From: an uncultured Roseicyclus sp.
Lineage (GTDB): Bacteria; Pseudomonadota; Alphaproteobacteria; Rhodobacterales; Rhodobacteraceae
NCBI GenBank assembly: GCA_937139335.1
Contig: CAKZPN010000038.1
Span: 1 to 64,000, forward strand
Direction: 5' to 3'
DNA: 64,000 bases
In this document: positions 9,384 through 17,165 of the stretch, piece by piece
Position numbering within the stretch: position 1 is the stretch's first letter
How the letters are laid out: every line of letters starts with the position of its first letter
Notes under the pieces: generated by a model
What the model saw: the letters and a program-made list of their open reading frames with translations, nothing else
What the model was told of the DNA's origin: nothing
Databases searched by the model: none
Program-made: the position numbers and the translations under genes

Positions 9384-10871
9384 TCAGGCGGATTCGGACA
9401 TCAGGTCCAGCTCTATCTCGCGCAGTTCGACCAGCGCCGGGTCCAGCCCCTGCGCGCCCGAGACGCTGAGAATCAACTGCCCCTCGAACAGGATGTTCGC
9501 GCCGGTGCCATCGGCGAAATCCTCGACCGTGATCACCGGGTTCGGGGTCAGGTCGGGGTCGAACATCACCTCGATCACGTCCTGCGCGGGGTCGAAATCG
9601 GTCACATGGCCCGCGACCTCGGCGGTCTCGATGAAGCTGCCGGTCACGAAGGTGTCGGCGCCTTCACCGCCGGTGGCTATATCGAGCGCGCCGACCACGA
9701 TCGTGTCGTCGCCCGCGCCGCCGTCGAGCACATCGCCCTGATCCTCGTCATGGGGGCCAAAGATGGAATCGCCTGCGGCAAAGGTGCCGTCGAGCCGGTC
9801 GTTGCCATCGCCGCCGTTGAGCGTGTCGGCCCCGAAGCCGCCCTGCAGGTAGTCGTTGCCGCCGTCGCCCGACAGCAGATCATCGCCGTCGCCGCCGAAG
9901 AGCATGTCGCCCTGCGCGCCGCCTGAGATGACGTCATTGCCGTCGCCGCCGACAAGGAAATCGGTGCCGTTGCCGCCGTCGAGCGTGTCGTGGCCTTCGT
10001 CGCCATAGATCTCGTCGGCACCGCTGCCTCCCAGGATCAGATCGTTGCCTTCGTTGCCGAAGAGCGCGTCATTGTCCGGGCCGCCCTCGATCGTGTCATC
10101 GCCCGGCCCGCCGGTGATCGCGTCATTGCCGCCGCCGCCGAGCAGGCTGTCCATGCCCTCGCGCCCGCGCAGCACGTCGTCGCCGGTGCCGCCGTCCAGC
10201 AGGTCGTCGCCGGCGTAGCCGTCGAGCGTGTCGTCGCCATCGGCGCCGGTGAGCGTGTCGTCACCCTCGGTGCCCTCGATCACCTCGCCTTCGGGGTCGG
10301 TGCTGGTGCCGGGCTCGATCATGCGGACCTCGACATCATCGGCCTGGATCGGGTCGGTGCCGAGCAGAAGGGCTGCGGGCACCCCGTTGGCCAGAACGAT
10401 GGTCGTCTCGGGCATGCTGTCGATGTCGAAGCTGATTTCGGGGGCATCCTCGGCCCGTCCGTCGAATTCGAGGATCAGCCGGTCGATGCCGGACTGGAAG
10501 TCGCTGATGCGCGGCAGGTCGGCGGTGTCCGGTGCGTCGGTGTCTTGCGCGGACGCGACCGCGAACACATCCTCGCCGTCGCTGCCGGTGACCTCGTCCC
10601 CCGGCCCGAGGTGCAGAACGCCGGGCGCATCGCCGTCGTCCTCGTCGAGCCAGGTGTCGCTGTCGGCGGTGTCATCGGCGGTATCGCCCTCGGCCGGACC
10701 GAACAGCAGGTCGGCCAGCGACCCGCCTTCGGTCTCCTCGGTCTCTTCCGGCTCCGGCTCGGGGGCGCCGGTCGCGTCGGGCCCGGACAGGTCGGGGTCG
10801 CCGTCCGAGATCATGCCGCTGACCGCGTAACCCATCGCCATAAGTATCAGAAGCCCACCAGCCGCAAACAT
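9384..10871 (-). CDS. Calcium-binding RTX-repeat protein with N-terminal membrane anchor
   Basis: A 495-residue acidic protein. Residues 2-21 form one hydrophobic segment ([15 protein letters not shown]), followed by a low-complexity stretch rich in Glu, Asp and Pro. Residues about 195-385 carry roughly sixteen nonapeptides of the GGxGxDxLx type (for example [11 protein letters not shown]), which fold into calcium-bound parallel beta-rolls in hemolysin-type proteins. The C-terminal 90 residues include [13 protein letters not shown], seen after RTX blocks in many Rhodobacteraceae proteins. No catalytic domain is recognisable. The anchor suggests a surface or periplasmic structural role. It is convergent with the dehalogenase gene, eight bases apart. 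Confidence 0.85.
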   Translation of the reverse strand: MFAAGGLLILMAMGYAVSGMISDGDPDLSGPDATGAPEPEPEETEETEGGSLADLLFGPAEGDTADDTADSDTWLDEDDGDAPGVLHLGPGDEVTGSDGEDVFAVASAQDTDAPDTADLPRISDFQSGIDRLILEFDGRAEDAPEISFDIDSMPETTIVLANGVPAALLLGTDPIQADDVEVRMIEPGTSTDPEGEVIEGTEGDDTLTGADGDDTLDGYAGDDLLDGGTGDDVLRGREGMDSLLGGGGNDAITGGPGDDTIEGGPDNDALFGNEGNDLILGGSGADEIYGDEGHDTLDGGNGTDFLVGGDGNDVISGGAQGDMLFGGDGDDLLSGDGGNDYLQGGFGADTLNGGDGNDRLDGTFAAGDSIFGPHDEDQGDVLDGGAGDDTIVVGALDIATGGEGADTFVTGSFIETAEVAGHVTDFDPAQDVIEVMFDPDLTPNPVITVEDFADGTGANILFEGQLILSVSGAQGLDPALVELREIELDLMSESA

Positions 10872-11284
10872 CGCCCATTCCTCACGCGTGCAAAATCGTC
10901 ATCCGTCCCGGCGCCTTCTGCGCCGCAGATCGCCGTTCTGACGAAATGCACCTACCCGACCACCCGGCCGGGACATGCGATGCGCAGGCCCTGCGACTCA
11001 CGCGCAACCCTGACCGCGTCATGCTGCCCCAAATCCAGACCAAGCTGAAGTCGCAGGATCAATCGAGGTTAAACTTGCCGCGCCATGCGTCCATTCTGTG
11101 GCGCGGACGGTACCGGAATGCGGAGATTTCCGTAAAAAACGCCGCTGATCTGCCAAGCTGGCCCTTTCCAAGCGCGAGGAAGCAGCCTATACGCCCGCAT
11201 CCGCGCACCTGGTGCCGGACCCTCCACGGGCCCTGCTGGACGACATCCCGGCTTGCGCCATCACCCTTTGCACAGGAGACCCCG
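10872..11284. other. Intergenic region upstream of rpsO
   Basis: A 413-base divergent spacer between the RTX gene and rpsO. It must hold promoters for both. No convincing promoter, riboswitch or small gene was recognised. The leader just before rpsO has AGGAG ahead of its ATG. An rpsO leader that binds S15 for autoregulation is possible, but no fold could be assigned by eye. Confidence 0.4.
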
Positions 11285-11554
11285 ATGTCGATTACGCCTG
11301 ATGAAAAGCAACGCCTGCTGACCGAATTCGCGACCAAGGAAGGCGACACCGGTTCGCCCGAGGTTCAGGTCGCGATCCTGACCAGCCGCATCGCCACGCT
11401 GACGGAGCACTTCAAGACCCACAAGAAGGACAACCACTCGCGTCGTGGCCTTCTGATGATGGTCGCCCAGCGCCGCAAGCTGCTGGACTACCTGCGCGCC
11501 AAGAACGAAGGCCGCTACACCGACCTGATCGGCCGCCTCGGCATCCGCCGCTGA
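11285..11554 (+). CDS. rpsO: 30S ribosomal protein S15
   Basis: The 89-residue product has the S15 signature: [20 protein letters not shown], then [19 protein letters not shown] and RRKLLDYLR. It binds the central domain of 16S rRNA early in 30S assembly. The ATG at 11285 is preceded by AGGAGACCCC. A strong hairpin terminator follows at 11578-11610. In many bacteria pnp follows rpsO directly; here about 3 kb of other genes intervene. Confidence 0.98.
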   Translation: MSITPDEKQRLLTEFATKEGDTGSPEVQVAILTSRIATLTEHFKTHKKDNHSRRGLLMMVAQRRKLLDYLRAKNEGRYTDLIGRLGIRR

Positions 11555-11577
11555 GCGACCCCGTATTACGAGTTAAA

Positions 11578-11610
11578 GGGCCCGCGTTGCATCCGCAGCG
11601 CGGGTCTTTC
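11578..11610 (+). terminator. Rho-independent terminator after rpsO
   Basis: A 10-bp stem, CCCGCGTTGC / GCAGCGCGGG (one G-T wobble), with an ATCC loop is followed by TCTTTCATT. It lies 24 bases after the rpsO stop and would separate rpsO from the next gene. Confidence 0.8.
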
Positions 11611-11621
11611 ATTGTGCGGGA

Positions 11622-12188
11622 ATGAACACGCCCGCTCATCTTGCCCTGTCGCTCGCGGTGCTCGGTCGCCGGGCGTCGCCTCGGGAATGGGCGGTGATCG
11701 GGGCAGGGGCGATCCTGCCGGACCTCGTCCTTTACCTGCGCTATGCCGCCAGCGGCCAGATCACCGACGCCGCCGGCGGCGCGCTGCGGGTGGCGATCGA
11801 CCTGTTCAATTCCGTGCCGCTCTATGCCGTCGCCCTGGCCCTTGCGCTCATGGCGGGGCGGCGCTGGCTGGTGCTGTTCGCGGCCTCTGCCCTGCTGCAC
11901 GTGCTGACGGATTTCGCCCTGCACGCCGACGACGCGCGGGCGCATTTCTGGCCGCTGACCGGATGGGTGTTCCACAGCCCGGTGTCGTTCTGGGACCACG
12001 CCCATCACGGGCGCTGGGCCGGCCTGCTGGAAGGGGTGCTGTTTGCCGCCTGCATGGTGGTGATCCTGCGCCGCCACCGCGCCGTATGGGTGCAGGCCGT
12101 GGTGCTCGCGCTGACGGCGATCTACGCGCTGTCCTTCGTGCATTTCCTGGGGCATGCCTTTGCCGACCGGCACTGGGCGCCGTGGTAG
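11622..12188 (+). CDS. Integral membrane protein with conserved His/Asp motifs (function unknown)
   Basis: A 188-residue hydrophobic protein with about four to five membrane segments. It starts MNTPAHLALSLAVLGRR and contains ILPDLVLYLRY, ALLHVLTDFALHADDARAHF and SFWDHAHHGRW. The His and Asp spacing resembles the membrane-bound DUF457/YdjM-type metal-dependent hydrolase group. Rhodobacteraceae homologues are often labelled cobalamin biosynthesis protein CobQ; nothing here resembles a CobQ amidotransferase, so I do not use that name. The ATG follows the rpsO terminator by a few bases and has only a weak ribosome-binding site. Confidence 0.72.
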   Translation: MNTPAHLALSLAVLGRRASPREWAVIGAGAILPDLVLYLRYAASGQITDAAGGALRVAIDLFNSVPLYAVALALALMAGRRWLVLFAASALLHVLTDFALHADDARAHFWPLTGWVFHSPVSFWDHAHHGRWAGLLEGVLFAACMVVILRRHRAVWVQAVVLALTAIYALSFVHFLGHAFADRHWAPW

Positions 12189-12198
12189 GCCTGCTTGA

Positions 12199-12232
12199 CG
12201 AAAAACGCGCCCCCGGATGGGGGGCGCGTTCG
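12199..12232. terminator. Bidirectional terminator between convergent genes
   Basis: A perfect 10-bp stem, AACGCGCCCC / GGGGCGCGTT, with a 7-base loop. On the minus strand it is followed by a run of T, so it probably ends the stress-protein/symporter transcript. It lies between the membrane protein gene and the symporter gene. Confidence 0.8.
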
Positions 12233-12254
12233 GGGTTCTGCCGGTCTGCCCGCC

Positions 12255-13796
12255 TCAGGCGAACTTGCGGATCTCGCCCGATTTCAGGCGGGCCATGTAG
12301 CTGTCGAGCTCCCGCTTCACGATCGGCATCAGCGCGTAGAGGCCGATGATGTTGACCACCGCCATGGCGAAGATCATCGCGTCCGAGAAGTCGATGACCG
12401 GGCCAAGGCTGGCTGAGGCGCCGATGACGACGAAGACGCAGAAGATCACCTTGAACACCAGTTCGGTCGTCTTGCCCTCGCCGAAGAGGTAGGTCCAGGC
12501 CTTGAGGCCGTAGTAGGACCACGAGAGCATCGTCGAGAAGGCGAAAAGGATCACGGCCAGTGCCAGCACGTAGCGGAACCACTCGAACGTCGCAGAGAAC
12601 GCCGCCGAAGTCAGCGCGACCCCGGTGTTGCCGCTGAGGGTCTGGATCGAGGTTCCATCCTCGTTCAGCAGGTAGAGCCCGGTTGTCGGGTCCGCCACCA
12701 GTTGCCCGGTGATGATGATGACCAGCGCCGTCATGGTGCAGATCACGACCGTGTCGATGAAGGGTTCCAGCAGTGACACGAAACCTTCGGTAATCGGCTC
12801 TTTCGTGCGCACCGCCGAGTGCGCGATGGCCGCGGAACCCACGCCCGCCTCGTTCGAGAAGGCCGCGCGCCGGAAGCCCTGGATCAGCGCGCCGACGAAG
12901 CCCCCGGCCACGCCAAGCCCGGTGAAGGCGCCCGCGAAGATCTGGCCGAAGGCCCAGCCGATCTGGTCCGCGTTCATCGCGATGATGATGAGCGCGACGC
13001 CGACATAGAGGATCCCCATGAACGGCACGACCTTTTCGGTCACCCGCGCGATGGATTTCAACCCGCCCACGATCACCGCGAAGACGATCGCCGCGAAGAT
13101 GAGGCCGGTGATCCAGCCGGGATAGGCGCCCATCACGTTGGCAAGCTGAGCATGTGCCTGGTTGGCCTGGAACATGTTGCCGCCGCCGAGCGCGCCGAGG
13201 ATGCAGAAGATCGCGAACAGGATCGCGAGGAACCGCCCGCCGGGCAGGCCCCGCTCGGCAAAGCCCTTGGTCATGTAGTACATCGGGCCGCCCGAGACGG
13301 TGCCATCGGGGTATTCGTTGCGGTATTTCACGCCGAGCGTGCATTCGGTGAATTTCGACGCCATGCCCAGAAGGCCCGCGAGGATCATCCAGAATGTCGC
13401 CCCCGGCCCGCCGATGCCCACGGCCACCGCGACGCCCGCGATGTTGCCAAGACCGACGGTGCCCGAAAGCGCGGTCGCCAGCGCCTGGAAATGGCTGACC
13501 TCGCCAGCGTCATTCGGGTCGGAGTAATCGCCGCGCACCAGCGCGATGGAATGCGGAAAGGCGCGGAACTGGATCAGCCCGAAATAGACGGTGAAGATCG
13601 TGGCCGCGATCACCAGCCAGGCCACGATCCAGGGGAAGGTGGTTCCCGGAAACGGGCTGAAGATGAAGTTGACGAACCAGCCGGTGGAATTGGCGAAGAT
13701 CTCGTTCACGCGGTCGTCGATGGATTGGGCCATGGCCGGCGCGGTCGCTGCCAGCAGGCCCGCCGCGGAGAACGCCGCGGTGTTGAATTTTTTCAT
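12255..13796 (-). CDS. Alanine/glycine:cation symporter (AGCS family)
   Basis: A 513-residue transporter of the sodium/alanine (AGCS) family, located in the inner membrane with about ten to eleven helices. Diagnostic stretches are ALSGTVGLGNIAGVAVAVG, GGPGATFWMILAGLLGMASK, NEAGVGSAAIAHSA and FAFSTMLSWSYYGLKAW. The first 23 residues look like a cleavable signal (AAGLLAATAPAMAQS), seen in some members. It takes up alanine or glycine with sodium or protons. It starts 18 bases after the stress-protein stop, so the two form an operon. Confidence 0.93.
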   Translation of the reverse strand: MKKFNTAAFSAAGLLAATAPAMAQSIDDRVNEIFANSTGWFVNFIFSPFPGTTFPWIVAWLVIAATIFTVYFGLIQFRAFPHSIALVRGDYSDPNDAGEVSHFQALATALSGTVGLGNIAGVAVAVGIGGPGATFWMILAGLLGMASKFTECTLGVKYRNEYPDGTVSGGPMYYMTKGFAERGLPGGRFLAILFAIFCILGALGGGNMFQANQAHAQLANVMGAYPGWITGLIFAAIVFAVIVGGLKSIARVTEKVVPFMGILYVGVALIIIAMNADQIGWAFGQIFAGAFTGLGVAGGFVGALIQGFRRAAFSNEAGVGSAAIAHSAVRTKEPITEGFVSLLEPFIDTVVICTMTALVIIITGQLVADPTTGLYLLNEDGTSIQTLSGNTGVALTSAAFSATFEWFRYVLALAVILFAFSTMLSWSYYGLKAWTYLFGEGKTTELVFKVIFCVFVVIGASASLGPVIDFSDAMIFAMAVVNIIGLYALMPIVKRELDSYMARLKSGEIRKFA

Positions 13797-13814
13797 TGTC
13801 CCTGTCCGATCTTT

Positions 13815-14249
13815 TTATGGAACGATGGTGACGGGCACCGGCGAAGCCTGTGCGAGGCTTCCGGCGACCGACCCGAACAGCCGCGCCGACAGGCCGGAAT
13901 GCCCTGTCCGGCCGACGACGATCTGGCTGGCGTTTTCATCCGTGGCGATCTTGCACAGCGTTTCGGCGATATGGCCGTAGCGCAGGACCGAACTCACGGT
14001 GATCCCCTGGCCTTGCAGGCTCTGCACGACAGGGTCGAGCACGGCGGTCCTTGCCCGCTCGAGCTCTTCGGTTCGGCGCTTGTGCCGTTCCTCGATCTCT
14101 TCCTTGGTGAGGAAGGAATAGGGCGACCATTCGAGAACATGGGCGAGCACGAGGCCGGCCCCCCGTGCCTTGGCCAGATCGACGGCGAAGTCGAGGGCGG
14201 ATTGCCCGATTTCGCTGCCGTCATAGCCCACGACGATCTTCTGGGGCAT
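13815..14249 (-). CDS. Universal stress protein (UspA family)
   Basis: A 144-residue single Usp domain: KIVVGYDGSEIGQSALDFAV at the N-terminus and the nucleotide-binding loop VGRTGHSGLSARLFGSVAGS near the C-terminus, which fits ATP-binding Usp proteins (G-x2-G-x9-G-[S/T]). It is immediately upstream of the alanine/glycine symporter; some Usp proteins are encoded beside, and modulate, transporters, so a regulatory role on the symporter is plausible but inferred. Confidence 0.93.
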   Translation of the reverse strand: MPQKIVVGYDGSEIGQSALDFAVDLAKARGAGLVLAHVLEWSPYSFLTKEEIEERHKRRTEELERARTAVLDPVVQSLQGQGITVSSVLRYGHIAETLCKIATDENASQIVVGRTGHSGLSARLFGSVAGSLAQASPVPVTIVP

Positions 14250-14599
14250 TGCGTTTCCCTTTCGATAACCCGCCCTGCGCGGGTTCTGTCACGGTACTGT
14301 CATTTTCACGGGAAGGGCGCCTGTTGTTGCGGGGCCTCGCGGGAAGAAAGCATGCAAATTGATTGTGAGGCGGCGCATCTGCGCGCGTCAGGGCATCCAG
14401 GAAGCCAGTCCCGACCCCCTGGACCGGCCCCCGATTGCCGGTTTCCTTGTTGCTGCATCTGGTGTATTCGGCGCCACATCTGAGACGTGACGCCCTGACC
14501 CCGGCGCATGGAATGATAAGGGGGTCGGCGGCAATGGGGCCGCCATATGGATGAGGGACGCGGCAGGGGCCGCGAGGGCCCTCGAACAGGAAACGATTG
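14250..14599. other. Long divergent spacer upstream of the stress-protein gene and pnp
   Basis: A 350-base region without a credible protein gene. It holds a short hairpin (AACCCGC-CCT-GCGGGTT area, 14267-14285) and next to it a perfect tandem CTGTCAC/CTGTCAT repeat (listed separately). Bases 14510-14590 are the purine-rich leader to pnp. A pnp leader can contain RNase III and PNPase autoregulatory hairpins; none could be defined here. Confidence 0.4.
14286..14303 (+). promoter_or_regulatory. Candidate Pho box (tandem CTGTCAY repeat)
   Basis: The sequence is CTGTCAC-GGTA-CTGTCAT: two 7-bp direct repeats with an 11-bp period, matching the PhoB consensus CTGTCAT-N4-CTGTCAT almost exactly. It lies 37 bases upstream of the stress-protein gene on the opposite strand and about 300 bases upstream of pnp. 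On the minus strand GTGACA (14287-14292), 17 bases, GTTATC (14264-14269) could also serve as a sigma70-type promoter for the stress-protein gene, although the leader would be very short. Which gene it controls is open. Confidence 0.5.
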
Positions 14600-16738
14600 A
14601 TGTTCAATATCACCAAGAAAAGCATGCAGTGGGGCGAAGAGACGCTCACACTGGAAACCGGGCGTGTGGCCCGTCAGGCCGATGGGTCTGTGATCGCGAC
14701 GCTGGGCGAAACCAGCGTCATGGCGAACGTGACCTTCGCCAAGGAACCGAAGCCGGGCTTCGATTTCTTCCCGCTGACGGTTCACTACCAGGAAAAATAC
14801 TACGCGGCCGGCAAAGTGCCCGGCGGGTTCTTCAAGCGCGAGGCGCGTCCCTCCGAGAAGGAAACGCTGACCGCGCGCCTGATCGACCGCCCGATCCGCC
14901 CGCTGTTCGTGTCGGGCTTCAAGAACGAAACGCTCGTCATGTGCACCGTGCTGTCGCATGACCTCGTGAACGACCCCGACATCGTGGCGATGATCGCGGC
15001 CTCGGCGGCGCTGACGATTTCCGGCGCGCCCTTCATGGGCCCGATCGCCGGTTGCCGCGTCGGCTTCGAGGATGGCGACTACATCCTGAACCCGACCGTC
15101 GACGACATGCAGAACCTGCGCAACAACCCCGAGCAGCGGCTCGACCTGGTTGTCGCCGGCACCAAGGACGCGGTCATGATGGTCGAGTCCGAGGCTTACG
15201 AGTTGAGCGAAGAGGAAATGCTGGGCGCGGTCGTCTTCGCGCATGAGCAGATCCAGCCGGTGATCGACCTGATCATCGACCTGGCCGAGGACGCCGCCAA
15301 GGAGCCTTTCGATTTCCAGGCGCCGGACTATTCGGACCTCTACGAGACCGTGAAGGCCGCGGGCGAGGCGCAGATGCGCGCCGCCTACGCGATCCTCGAC
15401 AAGCAGGAGCGTCAGAACGCCGTGGCCGCCGCGAAGACGGCGATCAAGGAAGGCCTGACCGAAGAGCAGCTTGAAGACCCGAACCTCGGCTCGGCGCTGA
15501 AGAAGCTCGAGTCGATGGTCATGCGCTCCGACGTGGTCAAGAACGGCCGCCGGATCGACGGTCGCGCGCTCGATGCCGTCCGCGCCATTGATTGCCAGAC
15601 CTCCGTGCTGCCCCGGACCCACGGCTCGGCGCTGTTCACCCGTGGCGAGACGCAGGGCCTGGTCGTGACCACGCTCGGCACCGGCGACGACGAGCAGTTC
15701 GTCGATGCGCTGCACGGCACGTCCAAGCAGAACTTCATGCTGCACTACAACTTTCCCCCCTATTCGGTGGGTGAAGCGGGCCGCGTCGGCCCTCCGGGTC
15801 GTCGCGAGATCGGTCACGGGAAACTTGCGTGGCGCGCGCTGCAGGCCGTGCTGCCCGCGCCGACCGATTTCCCCTACACGATCCGCATCGTGTCCGAGAT
15901 CACCGAATCCAACGGCTCGTCCTCGATGGCGTCGGTCTGCGGCGGTTCGCTGTCGATGATGGATGCGGGTGTTCCGCTCAAGGCTCCGGTGGCCGGCGTG
16001 GCGATGGGCCTGGTGCTGGAAGATGACGGCTCCTACGGGATCCTGACCGACATCCTCGGCGACGAGGATCACCTCGGCGACATGGATTTCAAGGTCGCGG
16101 GCACCGAGGCCGGCATCACGTCGCTGCAGATGGACATCAAGGTCGCGGGCATCACGCCCGAGATCATGGAAAAGGCACTGGCTCAGGCCAAGGCCGGGCG
16201 TCTGCACATCCTCGGCGAGATGGCCAAGGCGATGACCGCACCGGGCGAGTTCTCGATCCACGCGCCGCGCATCGAGACCATGCAGATCCCGACCGACAAG
16301 ATCCGTGAAGTGATCGGGTCGGGCGGCAAGGTGATCCGCGAGATCGTCGAGCTGTCGGGTGCCAAGGTCGACATCAACGACGACGGCGTCATCAAGATCG
16401 CAAGCCCGAACGGCGACTCGATCCAGAAGGCCTATGACATGATCTACTCGATCGTGGCCGAGCCCGAGGAAGGTGGCATCTACAAGGGCAAGGTCGTGAA
16501 GATCGTCGATTTCGGCGCCTTCGTGAACTTCTTCGGCAAGCGTGACGGCCTCGTGCATGTCAGCCAGATCGAGAACCGCCGCCTGAACCATCCCTCGGAC
16601 GTGCTGAAGGAAGGCCAAGAGGTCTGGGTCAAGCTTCTGGGCTTCGACGATCGCGGCAAGGTGCGGCTCGCGATGAAGATGGTCGACCAGGAAACCGGCA
16701 AGGAGCTGGAAAAGCAGGCCGAGGACGCGGCGGACTGA
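14600..16738 (+). CDS. pnp: Polyribonucleotide nucleotidyltransferase (PNPase)
   Basis: PNPase is a phosphorolytic 3'-5' exoribonuclease and degradosome component. The 712-residue protein has the usual order: first RNase PH domain ([20 protein letters not shown]), an alpha-helical linker, second RNase PH domain ([20 protein letters not shown], and [20 protein letters not shown] with catalytic residues), KH domain ([17 protein letters not shown], about residue 555 on) and S1 domain ([19 protein letters not shown], about 620-690). The ATG at 14600 was preferred to the in-frame TTG just before it. Confidence 0.98.
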   Translation: MFNITKKSMQWGEETLTLETGRVARQADGSVIATLGETSVMANVTFAKEPKPGFDFFPLTVHYQEKYYAAGKVPGGFFKREARPSEKETLTARLIDRPIRPLFVSGFKNETLVMCTVLSHDLVNDPDIVAMIAASAALTISGAPFMGPIAGCRVGFEDGDYILNPTVDDMQNLRNNPEQRLDLVVAGTKDAVMMVESEAYELSEEEMLGAVVFAHEQIQPVIDLIIDLAEDAAKEPFDFQAPDYSDLYETVKAAGEAQMRAAYAILDKQERQNAVAAAKTAIKEGLTEEQLEDPNLGSALKKLESMVMRSDVVKNGRRIDGRALDAVRAIDCQTSVLPRTHGSALFTRGETQGLVVTTLGTGDDEQFVDALHGTSKQNFMLHYNFPPYSVGEAGRVGPPGRREIGHGKLAWRALQAVLPAPTDFPYTIRIVSEITESNGSSSMASVCGGSLSMMDAGVPLKAPVAGVAMGLVLEDDGSYGILTDILGDEDHLGDMDFKVAGTEAGITSLQMDIKVAGITPEIMEKALAQAKAGRLHILGEMAKAMTAPGEFSIHAPRIETMQIPTDKIREVIGSGGKVIREIVELSGAKVDINDDGVIKIASPNGDSIQKAYDMIYSIVAEPEEGGIYKGKVVKIVDFGAFVNFFGKRDGLVHVSQIENRRLNHPSDVLKEGQEVWVKLLGFDDRGKVRLAMKMVDQETGKELEKQAEDAAD

Positions 16739-16767
16739 TCTTCGCCTGATCCTGTCACACGAGCTTT

Positions 16768-16803
16768 ACGGGCGCGTCCAAGACTGGGCGCGCCCGTTTC
16801 GCA
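16768..16803 (+). terminator. Rho-independent terminator after pnp
   Basis: A stem of about 13 bp, ACGGGCGCGTCCA / TGGGCGCGCCCGT (one wobble), with an AGAC loop and a following TTTCG. It lies 29 bases after the pnp stop. Confidence 0.82.
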
Positions 16804-16822
16804 TGTGAGAGGAGCCTGCCCG

Positions 16823-17098
16823 ATGCGCAAACTCGCCTGTGCCGTCCTGTTGCTTTGCCCCGTTCCCGCCTTGGCCGATGCGACCGCTGAAGACCTCGGG
16901 CGCGAGATTTTCCAGGACATCTGCGCCGCTTGCCACGGCGAGACCGCCGCGACCGGTATCGCCGGCGACATCAGGGGGGCGGACCTGTCGACGGTGACGC
17001 GGGCGCTGCGCGGATTCGAGGCGATGCCCACGTTCGACTTCACCGACGAGGAACAGGTGGCGCTGGTCGCCTATCTTGCCGCGCTCGAAGGCAGCTGA
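16823..17098 (+). CDS. Small periplasmic class I cytochrome c
   Basis: A 91-residue protein with a signal peptide (MRKLACAVLLLCPVPALA), then one heme attachment site CAACH and a distal methionine in EAMPTFDF, followed by a short C-terminal helix (DEEQVALVAYLAAL). This is the layout of single-heme c-type cytochromes that carry electrons in the periplasm; the partner is unknown. The ATG at 16823 has GAGAGGAGCC upstream and was chosen over a GTG six codons earlier. It follows the pnp terminator, so it has its own promoter, and is convergent with phoX. Confidence 0.85.
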   Translation: MRKLACAVLLLCPVPALADATAEDLGREIFQDICAACHGETAATGIAGDIRGADLSTVTRALRGFEAMPTFDFTDEEQVALVAYLAALEGS

Positions 17099-17111
17099 CG
17101 CCCGGAACGGA

Positions 17112-17148
17112 AACCGCCCCCGGAGATGATCCGGGGGCGGCCCTGTCT
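17112..17148. terminator. Bidirectional terminator between cytochrome c and phoX
   Basis: A perfect 10-bp stem, CCGCCCCCGG / CCGGGGGCGG, with an AGATGAT loop. A T-containing tail follows on the plus strand and TTTCC on the minus strand. It sits between two convergent genes. Confidence 0.8.
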
Positions 17149-17165
17149 TTCAAAGACGGTCGGTT

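Noticed and set aside
9677..10264. DNA-level tandem repeats or a CRISPR-like array
   Set aside because: The periodic sequence encodes GGxGxDxLx protein repeats with varying bases; there are no identical direct repeats with unique spacers.
11622..12188. Naming the membrane protein CobQ
   Set aside because: No glutamine amidotransferase or P-loop motif is present. The protein is a multi-helix membrane protein, so the name used for some homologues appears to be a carried-over error.
14306..16618. A 770-codon minus-strand open frame opposite pnp
   Set aside because: Antisense shadow of pnp. The composition is unlike a folded protein and there is no ribosome-binding site.
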